Source: Streptosporangiaceae bacterium (GTDB taxonomy: Bacteria > Actinomycetota > Actinomycetes > Streptosporangiales > Streptosporangiaceae). From it: 64,000 nucleotides of DNA. Positions 34,956-43,815 of the stretch are shown here, piece by piece (the first letter of the stretch is position 1; every line of letters begins with the position of its first letter). The notes below the pieces were generated by a model. It was not told the origin of the DNA. It saw only the letters and a list, made by a program, of their open reading frames with translations, and made no database searches. The DNA is taken from positions 41,867 through 105,866 of the forward strand of contig JAOPYH010000026.1 of the NCBI GenBank assembly GCA_025964715.1. Direction: 5' to 3'. A program made the translations under genes and the position numbers.

Positions 34956-36071
34956 GTGCGCGACGTCCTGGACACCATCGCGAAGTGGTACGACTCCGGC
35001 GAGACCTTCGGGCTCGCGACCGTGGTCGACACCTTCCGCAGCGCGCCTCGCCCCCCCGGCGCGGCGATGGCCGTCTCCCTGGACGGCGAGGTCGTCGGCA
35101 GCGTGTCCGGCGGCTGCGTCGAGGGGGCCGTCTATGAGCTGGCGCAGTCGGTCGTCGAGTCGGGCGAGCCGGTCGTACATCGGTACGGCGTCACCGACGA
35201 CGACGCCTTCGCCGTCGGGCTGACGTGCGGCGGGATCCTCGACATCCTCGTCGAACCGATCGGCCCCGCCACCTTCCCCCAATTCGCCGCCGTCGCCGAC
35301 TCCATGAATCGCGGGGAGGCCGTGGCCGTGGCCACGGTGACCGCCGGACCCGGAGCAGTGGGTGCGCGGCGCGTCATCTGGCCGGACAGGGCATCCGGTT
35401 CACTGGCACCCGGCCTGCCGTACGCGGACCGGCTCGACGCGGCGGTCGACGACGACGCGCGCGGCATGCTGGCCCAGGGGCTGACAGGTCAACGGCATTA
35501 CGGGCGGCAGGGGGAGCGGCGGCTCGACGAGCTGGCCGTGTTCGTGCACTCCTTCGCACCGCCGCCCCGGCTGCTGGTGTTCGGGGCCATCGACTTCGCC
35601 GCCGCCGTCGCGAGGGTCGGCAAGTTCCTGGGTTATCACGTGACCGTGTGCGACGCCCGCCCGGTCTTCGCGACCCCCAAGCGGTTCCCGGAGGCCGACG
35701 AGGTCGTGGTGAAGTGGCCGCACCGGTTCCTGGAGGAAGTGGACGTCGACGAGCGCACGGTGATCTGCGTGCTCACTCACGACCCGAAGTTCGACGTGCC
35801 GCTGCTCGAGGTGGCGCTGCGCACTCCGGCCGCCTACATCGGCGCGATGGGGTCACGGCGTACGCACGACGACCGCGTGAGCCGCCTCCGGGAGGTCGGC
35901 GTGACCGAGGCCGAGCTGGCCAGGCTCCGCTCGCCGATCGGGCTGGACCTCGGCGCCCGTACGCCGGAGGAGACTGCCGTCGCGATCGCCGCCGAGCTGA
36001 TCCAGCTCCGCTGGGGCGGATCGGGAAGCCCCCTCACCGACACCAGCGGCCGGATCCACGGCGAGACCTGA
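34956..36071 (+). CDS. xdhC: XdhC/CoxI-family molybdenum cofactor insertion protein
   Basis: A 371-residue protein. The N-terminal XdhC_CoxI domain has GSVSGGCVEGAVYE, and the C-terminal Rossmann domain has LLVFGAIDFAAAVARVGKFLGYHV and the conserved AYIGAMGSRRTHDDR. XdhC binds Mo cofactor, mediates its sulfuration and hands it to xanthine dehydrogenase-type enzymes. Normally a MocA-like cytidylyltransferase or the hydroxylase follows; here two convergent foreign-looking genes begin 30 bases later, and the MocA-like gene is 7.8 kb away. Confidence 0.9.
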   Translation: MRDVLDTIAKWYDSGETFGLATVVDTFRSAPRPPGAAMAVSLDGEVVGSVSGGCVEGAVYELAQSVVESGEPVVHRYGVTDDDAFAVGLTCGGILDILVEPIGPATFPQFAAVADSMNRGEAVAVATVTAGPGAVGARRVIWPDRASGSLAPGLPYADRLDAAVDDDARGMLAQGLTGQRHYGRQGERRLDELAVFVHSFAPPPRLLVFGAIDFAAAVARVGKFLGYHVTVCDARPVFATPKRFPEADEVVVKWPHRFLEEVDVDERTVICVLTHDPKFDVPLLEVALRTPAAYIGAMGSRRTHDDRVSRLREVGVTEAELARLRSPIGLDLGARTPEETAVAIAAELIQLRWGGSGSPLTDTSGRIHGET

Positions 36072-36080
36072 AGACAGCCG
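36068..36080 (+). repeat. Left copy of imperfect 13-bp direct repeat flanking the 36.1-43.8 kb insert
   Basis: CTGAAGACAGCCG, which includes the xdhC stop codon, matches CTGAGGACAGCCG at 43812-43824 at 12 of 13 positions. The copies bound the inserted gene block exactly. Confidence 0.5.
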
Positions 36081-36100
36081 CATCGAGCCTGCCGGCATGT

Positions 36101-37465
36101 TCAGAAAGACCGGAAGGGTGACCCGACGCGGTACGCCTCGACGTAACGGTCGGCGCGCTGGTCCAGGGCACCGGTCCAGTGCTCGGCCAACCGATCGGCG
36201 AAGGTACGGCCCGACGAGACGATCTGGGTCAGTGGCGTCAGGAGGTCCAGGACGGCCGGTTGCTCGAGGCCGCGCGCGACCCGGGCTTCCAGTCCTTGCC
36301 GGGACAGGTCGAGCAGTTCAGCTGCGAGATGCCTGACCGACTGTCCCCCTGCCTCGGCGGCGAGGCCTTCGCGGGCGACATCTGCGATGAGCTGAAGCTG
36401 GTCGGCCAGTGTCCGGCCGCGGGCCAGCGCCCAGGCGGCGTCGCGCGACGCGGGGTGGTAAGTCAGGCCTGCCCAGAAGGCGGGGACCGCACCGATGTAC
36501 GGGTGTGGCGGGCCGTCGTCCAAGCGGACCTCTAAGGTCTCGCGCAGCCGGACATGGGTGAATACCTGGGACAGCTGCATATGCCAGTCGCTTTCCGTGG
36601 GCATGCTGCCGTCATCGAACCCCCGCCGCAGGAGCTCTCGGAAGGGCGCATCGGGCGCTTTCGCGTATCCCCCAGGGGTGCGGCGGTACACCATCGGGAG
36701 TCCCAGCACCCACCCCGCCCAGTCCTGAGCGGAGATGGACTCGGACATGGCGAAGGGTGGGTAGCCGAACCGGCTGGGGTCCTCTCCCAGAAGCAGGCGC
36801 AGGCGCCTGGACGACTCGCCGGTGAGCCGGCCGGCCACGAGAGGTGAGTTCACGAACATCGCGGCGACGATTGGCGACACCGCCATCTGCATGCGCAGTT
36901 GGCGGTTCAGGTCTTCATCCGACAGGTAATCGAACGTGGCCTGAGTAGAGATCGCGAGTGCGGACATACCCATACTCGCCTGGCCGTACGTGCCGGTCCT
37001 GGCGTAGTGGGCGAGCATCAGCCGGTTGCGGGTGGTCGGTACCCAGTGCGCGTCCTGCAAGGTTTCGAACGGAAGGAACGCACCGTTGAGCAGAGCGGCG
37101 CCATGGTCCGCGGCGATCTCGGCAAGCCGGCCGAGGGTTTGGTGAGTTTGCGCGACGACGCCGCAGACCTCGGCTGCGGGCGCCGACGCGTACTCTATGG
37201 CGCCACCGGGCTCCAGGCAGAGTCTCGCTCCTCCGGGTAGCAGGACGCCGGTGAGCGCATCCTCTTCCCAGGACGGCGTGCCGCCCAGAGTCGCGCACGC
37301 GCCTTCGAGGATGCCATAGACCGTCTCGTAGGGTACGGACCGTCCGGTCTCGGGATCGACCGCACCGCATTCCACCTCGATGCCGATTTTCTCAGCGTGG
37401 CTCGGCTGGAACGGCGCCAACAGATCGATGGCCACGGGCTGGTTCACCTGTAGCGGGAATGGCAT
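36101..37465 (-). CDS. GCS2-family carboxylate-amine ligase (glutamate-cysteine ligase / EgtA-like)
   Basis: A 454-residue ATP-dependent ligase of the plant/EgtA-type glutamate-cysteine ligase family. KIGIEVECGAVDPETGRSVPYE near residues 26-47 carries the acidic metal ligands, SMGMSALAISTQATFDYLSDED is the substrate/Arg region, and VRLRETLEVRLDDGPPHPYIGA the C-terminal signature. It could make gamma-glutamylcysteine or a related gamma-glutamyl amide. No other ergothioneine gene (egtB, egtD) is present. ATG 37465 lies inside the upstream desaturase gene, a 74-base overlap; TTG 37420 is a shorter alternative start. Confidence 0.8.
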   Translation of the reverse strand: MPFPLQVNQPVAIDLLAPFQPSHAEKIGIEVECGAVDPETGRSVPYETVYGILEGACATLGGTPSWEEDALTGVLLPGGARLCLEPGGAIEYASAPAAEVCGVVAQTHQTLGRLAEIAADHGAALLNGAFLPFETLQDAHWVPTTRNRLMLAHYARTGTYGQASMGMSALAISTQATFDYLSDEDLNRQLRMQMAVSPIVAAMFVNSPLVAGRLTGESSRRLRLLLGEDPSRFGYPPFAMSESISAQDWAGWVLGLPMVYRRTPGGYAKAPDAPFRELLRRGFDDGSMPTESDWHMQLSQVFTHVRLRETLEVRLDDGPPHPYIGAVPAFWAGLTYHPASRDAAWALARGRTLADQLQLIADVAREGLAAEAGGQSVRHLAAELLDLSRQGLEARVARGLEQPAVLDLLTPLTQIVSSGRTFADRLAEHWTGALDQRADRYVEAYRVGSPFRSF

Positions 37466-38432
37466 CGGCGTAGAGCTCCATTTGGGGCAGACGTTCGACG
37501 TCGCGAATGATATCACCGAACTGCGCCCAGACTCCTCCTCGTGTGGGCACGGTTCGCGCAATGACGTTCGCATAAAGGGCGTCATTCAGACGAATAGCCT
37601 GCGCTGCGGGAAGGTTCCAGAACGGAATGCCCGGCGAGAGGTGATGATCGAGGTGGTAACCCTCGTTGTGGATGCCCAGAAAATGCCGTGAGACGGGCCC
37701 GACCGCACGATGCCTGGTCATCCGCAGGTCGAGCAATTCGCCGGCCATCAGGGGAAAATGCTCGAGCAGCTCGATGTACCAGTTGACGAGTGGGAAGACG
37801 AGCAGCAGCGGGACCAGCCAATAGGCGAGGACCAGACGGGTTCCGCCGAGCGTCGAGATCCCTATGGTGATGACCCCGGCATAGGCGAGCACCCCTGCTG
37901 AGCGCGCGTCTCCAAGCAGTCGGCGTAGCAGCAACTCTCGCAGGACGGCGGGGGCCTGTGCACCGGCCAGCGGCGCGAGCAGGAACCTCAACGCGAACCG
38001 CCTGCGTGAACGCGGTCTGTACAGGCCTGCCCGCAGATGAGCGCGCAGGTCGGGATCCGTTCGGGGATCTCCGAAGTGGCCGTGGTGGTCTCGGATGTGG
38101 GAGCGCCGGTAGGCGGTGAAGGACTGCAGGATGAGATAGCCCGATGGGTAGGTGCCCAGAATCCGTCCGAGCCTCCTGTTGTGGGCGAGCGTCCCGTGCG
38201 CGGCCTCGTGCAGCAGGGTCGCCAGAGCGCGCTGCCTGGTCGCGATGACCGGCAGCGCCACCAGGACGTAGAAAACGAAGCTGTCGATCATTTCAGCGCT
38301 GACCACCACGCCGATCACGACCGCCCAGTCCGAGATCAAGGCAAGTGGACCGTGCCAATTGTCCAGTCGGTGCAGCAGGCGTAATTCAGCGACGATGTCC
38401 GGTGAGAATCGATGACGCTCAAGCCGCCTCAT
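37392..38432 (-). CDS. Membrane fatty-acid desaturase-family protein
   Basis: A 346-residue di-iron membrane enzyme. All three His boxes are present: HEAAH (75-79), HIRDHH (112-117) and HLDHH (260-264), with hydrophobic segments around residues 32-65 and 180-220. The last box in HNEGYHLDHH resembles acyl-lipid and carotenoid/sphingolipid-type desaturases or hydroxylases. ATG 38432 with GGGGAGGG upstream is preferred to the longer frame. Its end overlaps the next gene by 74 bases, so the two are co-translated. Substrate unknown. Confidence 0.83.
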   Translation of the reverse strand: MRRLERHRFSPDIVAELRLLHRLDNWHGPLALISDWAVVIGVVVSAEMIDSFVFYVLVALPVIATRQRALATLLHEAAHGTLAHNRRLGRILGTYPSGYLILQSFTAYRRSHIRDHHGHFGDPRTDPDLRAHLRAGLYRPRSRRRFALRFLLAPLAGAQAPAVLRELLLRRLLGDARSAGVLAYAGVITIGISTLGGTRLVLAYWLVPLLLVFPLVNWYIELLEHFPLMAGELLDLRMTRHRAVGPVSRHFLGIHNEGYHLDHHLSPGIPFWNLPAAQAIRLNDALYANVIARTVPTRGGVWAQFGDIIRDVERLPQMELYADAIPATGEPARGHRSVGAVPAEPR

Positions 38433-38637
38433 GACACCCTCCCCGGGGATTCCAGGCACAAGAAAGTGCACCATCCCGTGATAAAATACACAAGCCCTTC
38501 TCTTTTCGGTCGACCGATAGAGCCGATTCGGCCATTGGTGATCAAACCTGGAAACGCACGGATTGTTACGGTTGAACAACTGCGTCGGCCATGGGTAAAA
38601 CGCTGGGACATGGCCGGGCTGGTCCCTCGGAGGTGTC
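38433..38637. promoter_or_regulatory. Divergent promoter region of the insert
   Basis: A 205-base, comparatively AT-rich interval between the leftward desaturase and rightward membrane-protein genes. GATAAAAT at 38480-38487 could be a -10 in either direction. No operator-like palindrome of useful length was found. It must contain the start signals of both arms of the insert. Confidence 0.45.
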
Positions 38638-39279
38638 ATGCGGAGGCTGTCGAAGGAAGCACTCCGCTTCTGGCGGTCCCCTGTCTGCCGATACGTTCTG
38701 CTGGGTCTGTGCCTGTTCTTGTTCGGGCTGGACGTATTCGGCCTGCGACTGTTCGGCTCCGGCCTGGATGCCGGCCGATTCGGAGACCTCGGCACCTGGG
38801 CACAGAGCATCGGCACGGTCGCCGCCGTGGCCGTGGCGCTCCACCAGATCAGGCAGGAGCGGCTGGCCCGGATCGCGGACCTCGAACGCACCGACGCCAA
38901 GGAGCGCACTCAGCTCTACTGCTGGATCGGCTTCAAGGAGGCCGAGCCATATGGCTGGTACCTCTTCTTCAACAACCTGACGCCCACCCCCATCAGCAGC
39001 TGGGTTCTGCGGGTCTTTGAAGGAAACGAGGACGACCCGGCCGGGACACTCGATGTCAGCCGCGTCCAGCCGATCCCACCGAGCTTCAGCGAGCACCGGA
39101 CCGCTTTCGGAGCGGACGCCCTTACCCAGCCCCGCTGCGAGATCGACTTCGCGGACTCGAACGGGCAATGCTGGCGCAGGACTTCCGCGGGCAGGCTCAC
39201 CCGGCTCACCGAGGTACGCCTCGGCGAGCAGGTCCTGGCCCGCGATCCCGCGACCATACCTGCCCTGGAGTCGGCGTGA
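38638..39279 (+). CDS. Membrane protein translationally coupled to the NACHT-SUMF1 gene
   Basis: A 213-residue protein of unknown family. A hydrophobic helix (about residues 17-37) and a second, weaker one (about 52-66, WAQSIGTVAAVAVALHQI) are followed by a charged helix (RQERLARIADLERTDAKERTQ) that may form a coiled coil. A beta-rich C-terminal domain follows (YLFFNNLTPTPISSWVLRVFEG). Its TGA overlaps the GTG of the next gene as GTGA, so the two products are made together and may form a membrane-anchored complex. Confidence 0.7.
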   Translation: MRRLSKEALRFWRSPVCRYVLLGLCLFLFGLDVFGLRLFGSGLDAGRFGDLGTWAQSIGTVAAVAVALHQIRQERLARIADLERTDAKERTQLYCWIGFKEAEPYGWYLFFNNLTPTPISSWVLRVFEGNEDDPAGTLDVSRVQPIPPSFSEHRTAFGADALTQPRCEIDFADSNGQCWRRTSAGRLTRLTEVRLGEQVLARDPATIPALESA

Positions 39280-41996
39280 CAGGCCGCCGGATCGAGCTGG
39301 ACGAGCGCGAGGAGCGCCCGCACCTCACCCGGTCGCCGGCCCTTTCGGACTACCTGGCGGGTGTGATCGAAGAAACCGAACACCTGGTCTTCGGCAACCC
39401 GCAGGGAATCGGCCAGGCCGACCGCTTGCGTCTCAAGGACGTCTGGATTCCACCGGACGTGGTGGTGCGAGACGCCGGAGACGTCAGGGCCGAAGCCTCA
39501 CCGGCACAGCGGCGCCTGCTGGACCAGGGCGAGCCGATCCAGATCGACGCCGCGCTCAACATGCGGATGTTCCGGAAGGCCGTGGTGACCGGACCGCCGG
39601 GCTATGGGAAATCCACGCTCTGCGCGAGGCTGGCGCACAAGCATGCCGTCGAGGCCAACCAGGACGGCCGTGGCTGGATCCCGCTGCGTCTCTCTCTACG
39701 AATGGTGAACCGGCGCGGTGTGTGGTCATCGTTGGAAGATCTCCTCCACCGGCTCCCCCAGATACAACACCCGGAGCAGCGCGCTGTGATCATGGACGCC
39801 AATGTCCATGGACACCTGTGGGTCTTCCTGGACGGACTCGACGAGGTGTCGGCGGAGACGCTCTCGGAGCTGCGTCGACGCGTGGAGATAGGCATGCTCG
39901 CGGCCCCCAATCGGCTGACGGTGACCTGCCGGACAGCCGATTACTGGAACGAACGACCGTACCGCCGCCTGGCCGGGGTCCCTGTTCTGGAACTGTCCGG
40001 CTTTTCCGAAGACCAGGTCGACCTGTACGTCGAGAACTGGCACCACCACGCGGGCGCGGGCCGGACCCAGCGGATCCGCCAGCGCATCTCGCATACCCGG
40101 CGGCTCCTCGACGCGCATAGCGATCTGCGGGAGCTCGCGGAAACCCCCTTGCTGGCCGCTGTCGTGTGCATCGTGGAGTCCCAGCCACGCGAAGCCAAGC
40201 TGGGCCGAGCCACCCTGTTGCGACGTGCCGTGGATCACTTGCTCGCTTTCCCGGAATGGCGGCGCAACGGCCAGCGCGACCAGGAGTCGCACGTGGACAG
40301 GGACGTCCTGCGCCAGATCGCGAGCAGGCTGGCATTTCGCATGCTGGCTGAAGCGGGCGCACTCGCCATTTCACGTAGCGACCTGCGCAGATACATCGCC
40401 GGACAGCTGGTCGAGCAGAACGTGGTCGACGCCTCGGACGAGGAAGACCTCGATGACGCCAAGCGGACGTACTTCGACCGCCTCGTCGGCCAGGCCTCGG
40501 CGGGTCTCATGCAGGAGCGAGAGACCGGCTGGTATGAGTTCGCGCACCGTAGTTTCCAGGAGTACCTCGCCGCGCAGTACCTCACGCGGTACGCGGAGAG
40601 ATCCCAGCGTCTTCGGCTGGCCGCTCGTGCCGAGTGGCGCGAGGTCTTCGGCTACGCCGCAAGCATCGTCCAATTCTCCGGCCAGGGTGCCGGTGACCTG
40701 TTCAACCTCATACGTAGGCTCCTCAAGGACGCGGACCGCGACCTGCATTCGCCTGATGAGGCGGAAGTCGCACGCGGGCTCGCGGAGCGCGCCTGCCTCG
40801 CGGCGGAGATGCTGGCCGAGTTCGGGGCGGACTCCGCCCGCCAGTGGGGGCTCGCCGACGCCCTGGCCGGAACGCTCGATCCCGGCTCGGACGACCTCGC
40901 TTTCACCGGACTCTGGCCCTACGCCGTACGGACGGTTCTTCACCTTGCAGAGGCGCAGGACCTTCCCCGGCTGGTGCGGATGCGCGCTCTGTCGGCCGTC
41001 AGCCGGATCGGCGACCTGCGGTTTTCCGCCGATCCTGCCGGAGTGGCGGCGCGGCTTATGGAGATCCCCGGCGGGCAGGGCCAGGTCGGCACGCCGCAGC
41101 CCCTCAACATGCGGGAGATCAAGAAGACTCCGTCCAGCCCTCCGCTGGTGGTGACGGTGCGGCCGTTCAAGATGGCCAGGTTCCCTGTCACCAATCAGGA
41201 GTACGCGGAGTTCGTGGAAGCGGACGGCTACTCCGAGCCTCGCTGGTGGAACGGCTCCGAGGCCCGCAGGTGGCAGGCCAAGGAGCCGGGTCTGGTGCAG
41301 GAGCTGGTCAACCTATGGGAGAGCCAGAAGGACCTCAACTTCGTCAAGGAGTTCTCCGAACCCGACTTCGCCGCATACGCCGCCCACAAGTCGACGCGGA
41401 TCGCACGACGGACGATGGACCGTGATCTCCCGCTGTACTGGCACGACTCACGGTTCAACCTGCCGACGGCGCCAGTCGTGGGGGTGAATTTCTGGGAGGC
41501 TGAGGCCTACTGCGAATGGCTCGAGCACAGGCTGAGGTCGCTCGACCTGATCGGTGAGGAGGAGGAGGTCGGCCTTCCCACCGAGATCGAATGGGAATGG
41601 GCCGCCGGGCGCATATGGACCGGGACCAAGCGCGCCTACCCCTGGGGCGACAACTTCGACGACACCCAATGCTTGGTTCGCGAGTTCACCGAAACCGAAC
41701 CAAAGATCATTAACTTCGGTGCGATCCCGGTGGGATTCACCCGTCTGGGGCTTGAGCCCGACGGCCCCGAGGATCTGGCCGGCAACGTCTGGGAGTGGGT
41801 CAGCAGCATCAACTATCCGTGGGACGATCCCCGCGACCGGGAGGCCCGAGGCGGCCTCGACAAACGGGTCGTACGCGGCGGCTCGTGGTACAGCAGGGAA
41901 CGGCTCGCCGGCCATGTCAGCTTCCGGCTGGAGGACCCGCCGTGCAACGGCTACTGGGATCTCGGCTTCCGGATAGTCGTAAGGAACCGCTGGTGA
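39276..41996 (+). CDS. NACHT NTPase with C-terminal SUMF1/FGE-like domain
   Basis: A 906-residue STAND protein. P-loop GPPGYGKS is at 106-113, and Walker B LWVFLDGLDE at 181-190 has the NACHT-type acidic pattern. TCRTADYW and FSEDQVDLYVENW follow as in NACHT modules. A helical middle spans ~330-620. From about 625 an FGE-sulfatase/SUMF1 (C-type-lectin-like) fold runs FPVTNQEYAEFV, VGVNFWEAEAYCEWLE, LPTEIEWEWAAG, LAGNVWEWV and VRGGSWYS to FRIVVRN. The two copper-binding cysteines of true formylglycine-generating enzymes are absent after RGGSW, so the domain probably binds rather than oxidises. Resembles bacterial conflict/antiphage NTPases. Confidence 0.85.
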   Translation: MTGRRIELDEREERPHLTRSPALSDYLAGVIEETEHLVFGNPQGIGQADRLRLKDVWIPPDVVVRDAGDVRAEASPAQRRLLDQGEPIQIDAALNMRMFRKAVVTGPPGYGKSTLCARLAHKHAVEANQDGRGWIPLRLSLRMVNRRGVWSSLEDLLHRLPQIQHPEQRAVIMDANVHGHLWVFLDGLDEVSAETLSELRRRVEIGMLAAPNRLTVTCRTADYWNERPYRRLAGVPVLELSGFSEDQVDLYVENWHHHAGAGRTQRIRQRISHTRRLLDAHSDLRELAETPLLAAVVCIVESQPREAKLGRATLLRRAVDHLLAFPEWRRNGQRDQESHVDRDVLRQIASRLAFRMLAEAGALAISRSDLRRYIAGQLVEQNVVDASDEEDLDDAKRTYFDRLVGQASAGLMQERETGWYEFAHRSFQEYLAAQYLTRYAERSQRLRLAARAEWREVFGYAASIVQFSGQGAGDLFNLIRRLLKDADRDLHSPDEAEVARGLAERACLAAEMLAEFGADSARQWGLADALAGTLDPGSDDLAFTGLWPYAVRTVLHLAEAQDLPRLVRMRALSAVSRIGDLRFSADPAGVAARLMEIPGGQGQVGTPQPLNMREIKKTPSSPPLVVTVRPFKMARFPVTNQEYAEFVEADGYSEPRWWNGSEARRWQAKEPGLVQELVNLWESQKDLNFVKEFSEPDFAAYAAHKSTRIARRTMDRDLPLYWHDSRFNLPTAPVVGVNFWEAEAYCEWLEHRLRSLDLIGEEEEVGLPTEIEWEWAAGRIWTGTKRAYPWGDNFDDTQCLVREFTETEPKIINFGAIPVGFTRLGLEPDGPEDLAGNVWEWVSSINYPWDDPRDREARGGLDKRVVRGGSWYSRERLAGHVSFRLEDPPCNGYWDLGFRIVVRNRW

Positions 41997-42031
41997 AAGG
42001 GCCGTTGGATCAAGGAGGGAGGCACCTGGTC

Positions 42032-42841
42032 GTGCAGGTTGAGGCAGAGTGGCACCGTATGACGTCGGTGGCCCTCGTGCGTCCTACGAACTTCTGGGTC
42101 GCCGACCCGGTCAACGAAACCCAACGGCATTTTTACGGCTCGCAGTCACAGCCGCACCCCGACAGGCTTCTCGCCCAGCATGACGCTGTCCGGCACGCGC
42201 TGCTGGCCGAGGGGATCGAGGTCGTCGACGTACCACCACCGCCCGATGCGCCACTGGCGTTCAATGTACGGGACGCTGGCGCGGTCATCGGATCCACGCT
42301 GATGCTCGGACGGATGGGACGTAGTGTCCGGGCCTGCGAACCGGCCTGGCTCGCCGCCGATCTCGGGGTCGTCGCCTCGGCCCCGGACACAGGAGTGTTC
42401 GAGGGCGGCGATGTGAACGTTACGCCCGACCAGGTCTTCGTCGGCATCGGGGAACGCACAGACCTCAAGGGCTGCGCCTCACTGGCCACGATGACGCGGC
42501 AGGTCGTGCGCATCCCGCTCTCGCCCGGAGTCCTGCATCTCGACGTCGCGCTGAACCTGCTGGGTCCGTCTCTGGGCGTCCTCCACCGCCCCGCACTCGC
42601 CGGTGCGGCACCGGAGGGCTTCACCTGGATCGAGATCACCGAGGACGAGTTCCTCGAGCAGGCCGCGAACATCCTGGTGCTGGGGCCTCACTGCGTCATG
42701 ATGGACTCCCGGCACACCCGCCTGGAGCATCTGCTCAACGGTCACGGTTACACCTGCATCCTGGTCGAACTAGACGAGATCACCAAGGTCGGCGGCGGCG
42801 TCCGCTGCATGACCCTGCCCCTCACAAGGACCCCAACATGA
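42032..42841 (+). CDS. Guanidino-group-modifying enzyme (amidinotransferase / DDAH-like)
   Basis: A 269-residue pentein-fold enzyme. The catalytic set is visible: Glu124 and Asp127 in FEGGDV, His169 in LHLDVALN, and Cys259 in GGGVRCMTLPL. Family members hydrolyse or transfer the guanidino group of arginine or methylarginines; the specific substrate is unclear. GTG 42032 follows GGGAGG by eight bases; ATG 42059 is an alternative. Lies 35 bases after the NACHT gene and overlaps the following dehydrogenase gene by four bases. Confidence 0.83.
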   Translation: MQVEAEWHRMTSVALVRPTNFWVADPVNETQRHFYGSQSQPHPDRLLAQHDAVRHALLAEGIEVVDVPPPPDAPLAFNVRDAGAVIGSTLMLGRMGRSVRACEPAWLAADLGVVASAPDTGVFEGGDVNVTPDQVFVGIGERTDLKGCASLATMTRQVVRIPLSPGVLHLDVALNLLGPSLGVLHRPALAGAAPEGFTWIEITEDEFLEQAANILVLGPHCVMMDSRHTRLEHLLNGHGYTCILVELDEITKVGGGVRCMTLPLTRTPT

Positions 42842-43815
42842 CCGAACGCAAGATCGTGGTGACCGGCGCGACGTTTCCCGACGCGATTACCCGCCAACTC
42901 CAAGATCAGGGGCTCGCCGTGGCCACCGTGCCCGGCGACCTGGATGAGAGTGCCGTCATCAGGGAGCTCGACGGAGCCTGGGGCTATGTCCTGGGCGGAT
43001 CAGAACGCATCGGCAAGGAAGCCTGGCAACGACTGCCGGACCTGGAGGTCGTCTGTTTCCTCGGCACCGGTTACAGCACTTTCCTGGAACTACCTGAGGA
43101 ACGCGGTCCGGTGAAGTTCACCTACACCCCGCACGGGAACGCCCTCGCCGTCGCCGAGTTCGCGATCGGTCTCATGCTCGACATCGTGCGCCGCATCTCC
43201 TCACGGGCGGTCGATCTCGCGCAAGGCCGCTGGAGCGAGGAGGCCACACCCTCCCTTGTCGGAGCAAAGCTCGGCATCGTGGGCATGGGCCACATCGGCC
43301 GCGAGATCGCCCGCATGGCCGAGTGCGCGTTCGGGATGGATGTCCGCTATTGGAACCGTACGCCCAGGCCGGAACTCGCGGAGCTCGGATATACCTCAGT
43401 CGACACCGTCGAAGCCCTCTGCGCCCAGGTGGACGTGCTGAGCGTCACCTGCGACTACCAACCCGGGGTCAACGACGGCCTGATCGGAGCCTCCGAGCTG
43501 GCCGCCCTGGACGGTGGCTACCTGGTCACCACCTCCCGCGCCGAGCTCGTCGATCCCACCGCACTCCGCGCCGCCTTGGAATCCGGGTCGCTTAAGGGCG
43601 CGGCACTCGATGGCTACTACCGTGAGCCCACCCCAGCGCCGGCCGACGATCCGTACGGACTGATCGCCCTGGTCCCTGAGAAACTCACGATCACCCCGCA
43701 CTGCGCCTACCTCAGCACCCAGGCAGTACGCAACATGGCCGACATGGCCGCGGCCAATCTCCTCAGCGTGGCCGCCGGAGAAAATCCTCCTTACGAGATC
43801 CCGAAGAGCAACTGA
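42838..43815 (+). CDS. D-isomer-specific 2-hydroxyacid dehydrogenase
   Basis: A 325-residue NAD(P)-dependent dehydrogenase. Cofactor loop GIVGMGHIGREIARMA is near residues 144-159, with catalytic Arg in TTSRAELVD, Glu in DGYYREPTP and His in TPHCAYLST. The typical order Arg-Glu-His is intact. Its ATG overlaps the previous stop (ATGA), so the guanidino enzyme and this dehydrogenase form one unit, perhaps acting on a 2-keto or 2-hydroxy acid derived from an arginine-like compound (inference). Confidence 0.85.
   Translation: MTERKIVVTGATFPDAITRQLQDQGLAVATVPGDLDESAVIRELDGAWGYVLGGSERIGKEAWQRLPDLEVVCFLGTGYSTFLELPEERGPVKFTYTPHGNALAVAEFAIGLMLDIVRRISSRAVDLAQGRWSEEATPSLVGAKLGIVGMGHIGREIARMAECAFGMDVRYWNRTPRPELAELGYTSVDTVEALCAQVDVLSVTCDYQPGVNDGLIGASELAALDGGYLVTTSRAELVDPTALRAALESGSLKGAALDGYYREPTPAPADDPYGLIALVPEKLTITPHCAYLSTQAVRNMADMAAANLLSVAAGENPPYEIPKSN

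Noticed and set aside
36101..37465. Ergothioneine cluster based on the EgtA-like ligase and the SUMF1-like domain (EgtB also has one)
   Set aside because: No EgtD methyltransferase is present, and the SUMF1 domain is fused to a NACHT NTPase without the EgtB DinB-like iron-binding part.
39276..41996. Diversity-generating retroelement acting on the FGE-like domain
   Set aside because: FGE folds are frequent DGR targets, but no reverse transcriptase, template repeat or adenine-biased variable repeat is seen in the window.
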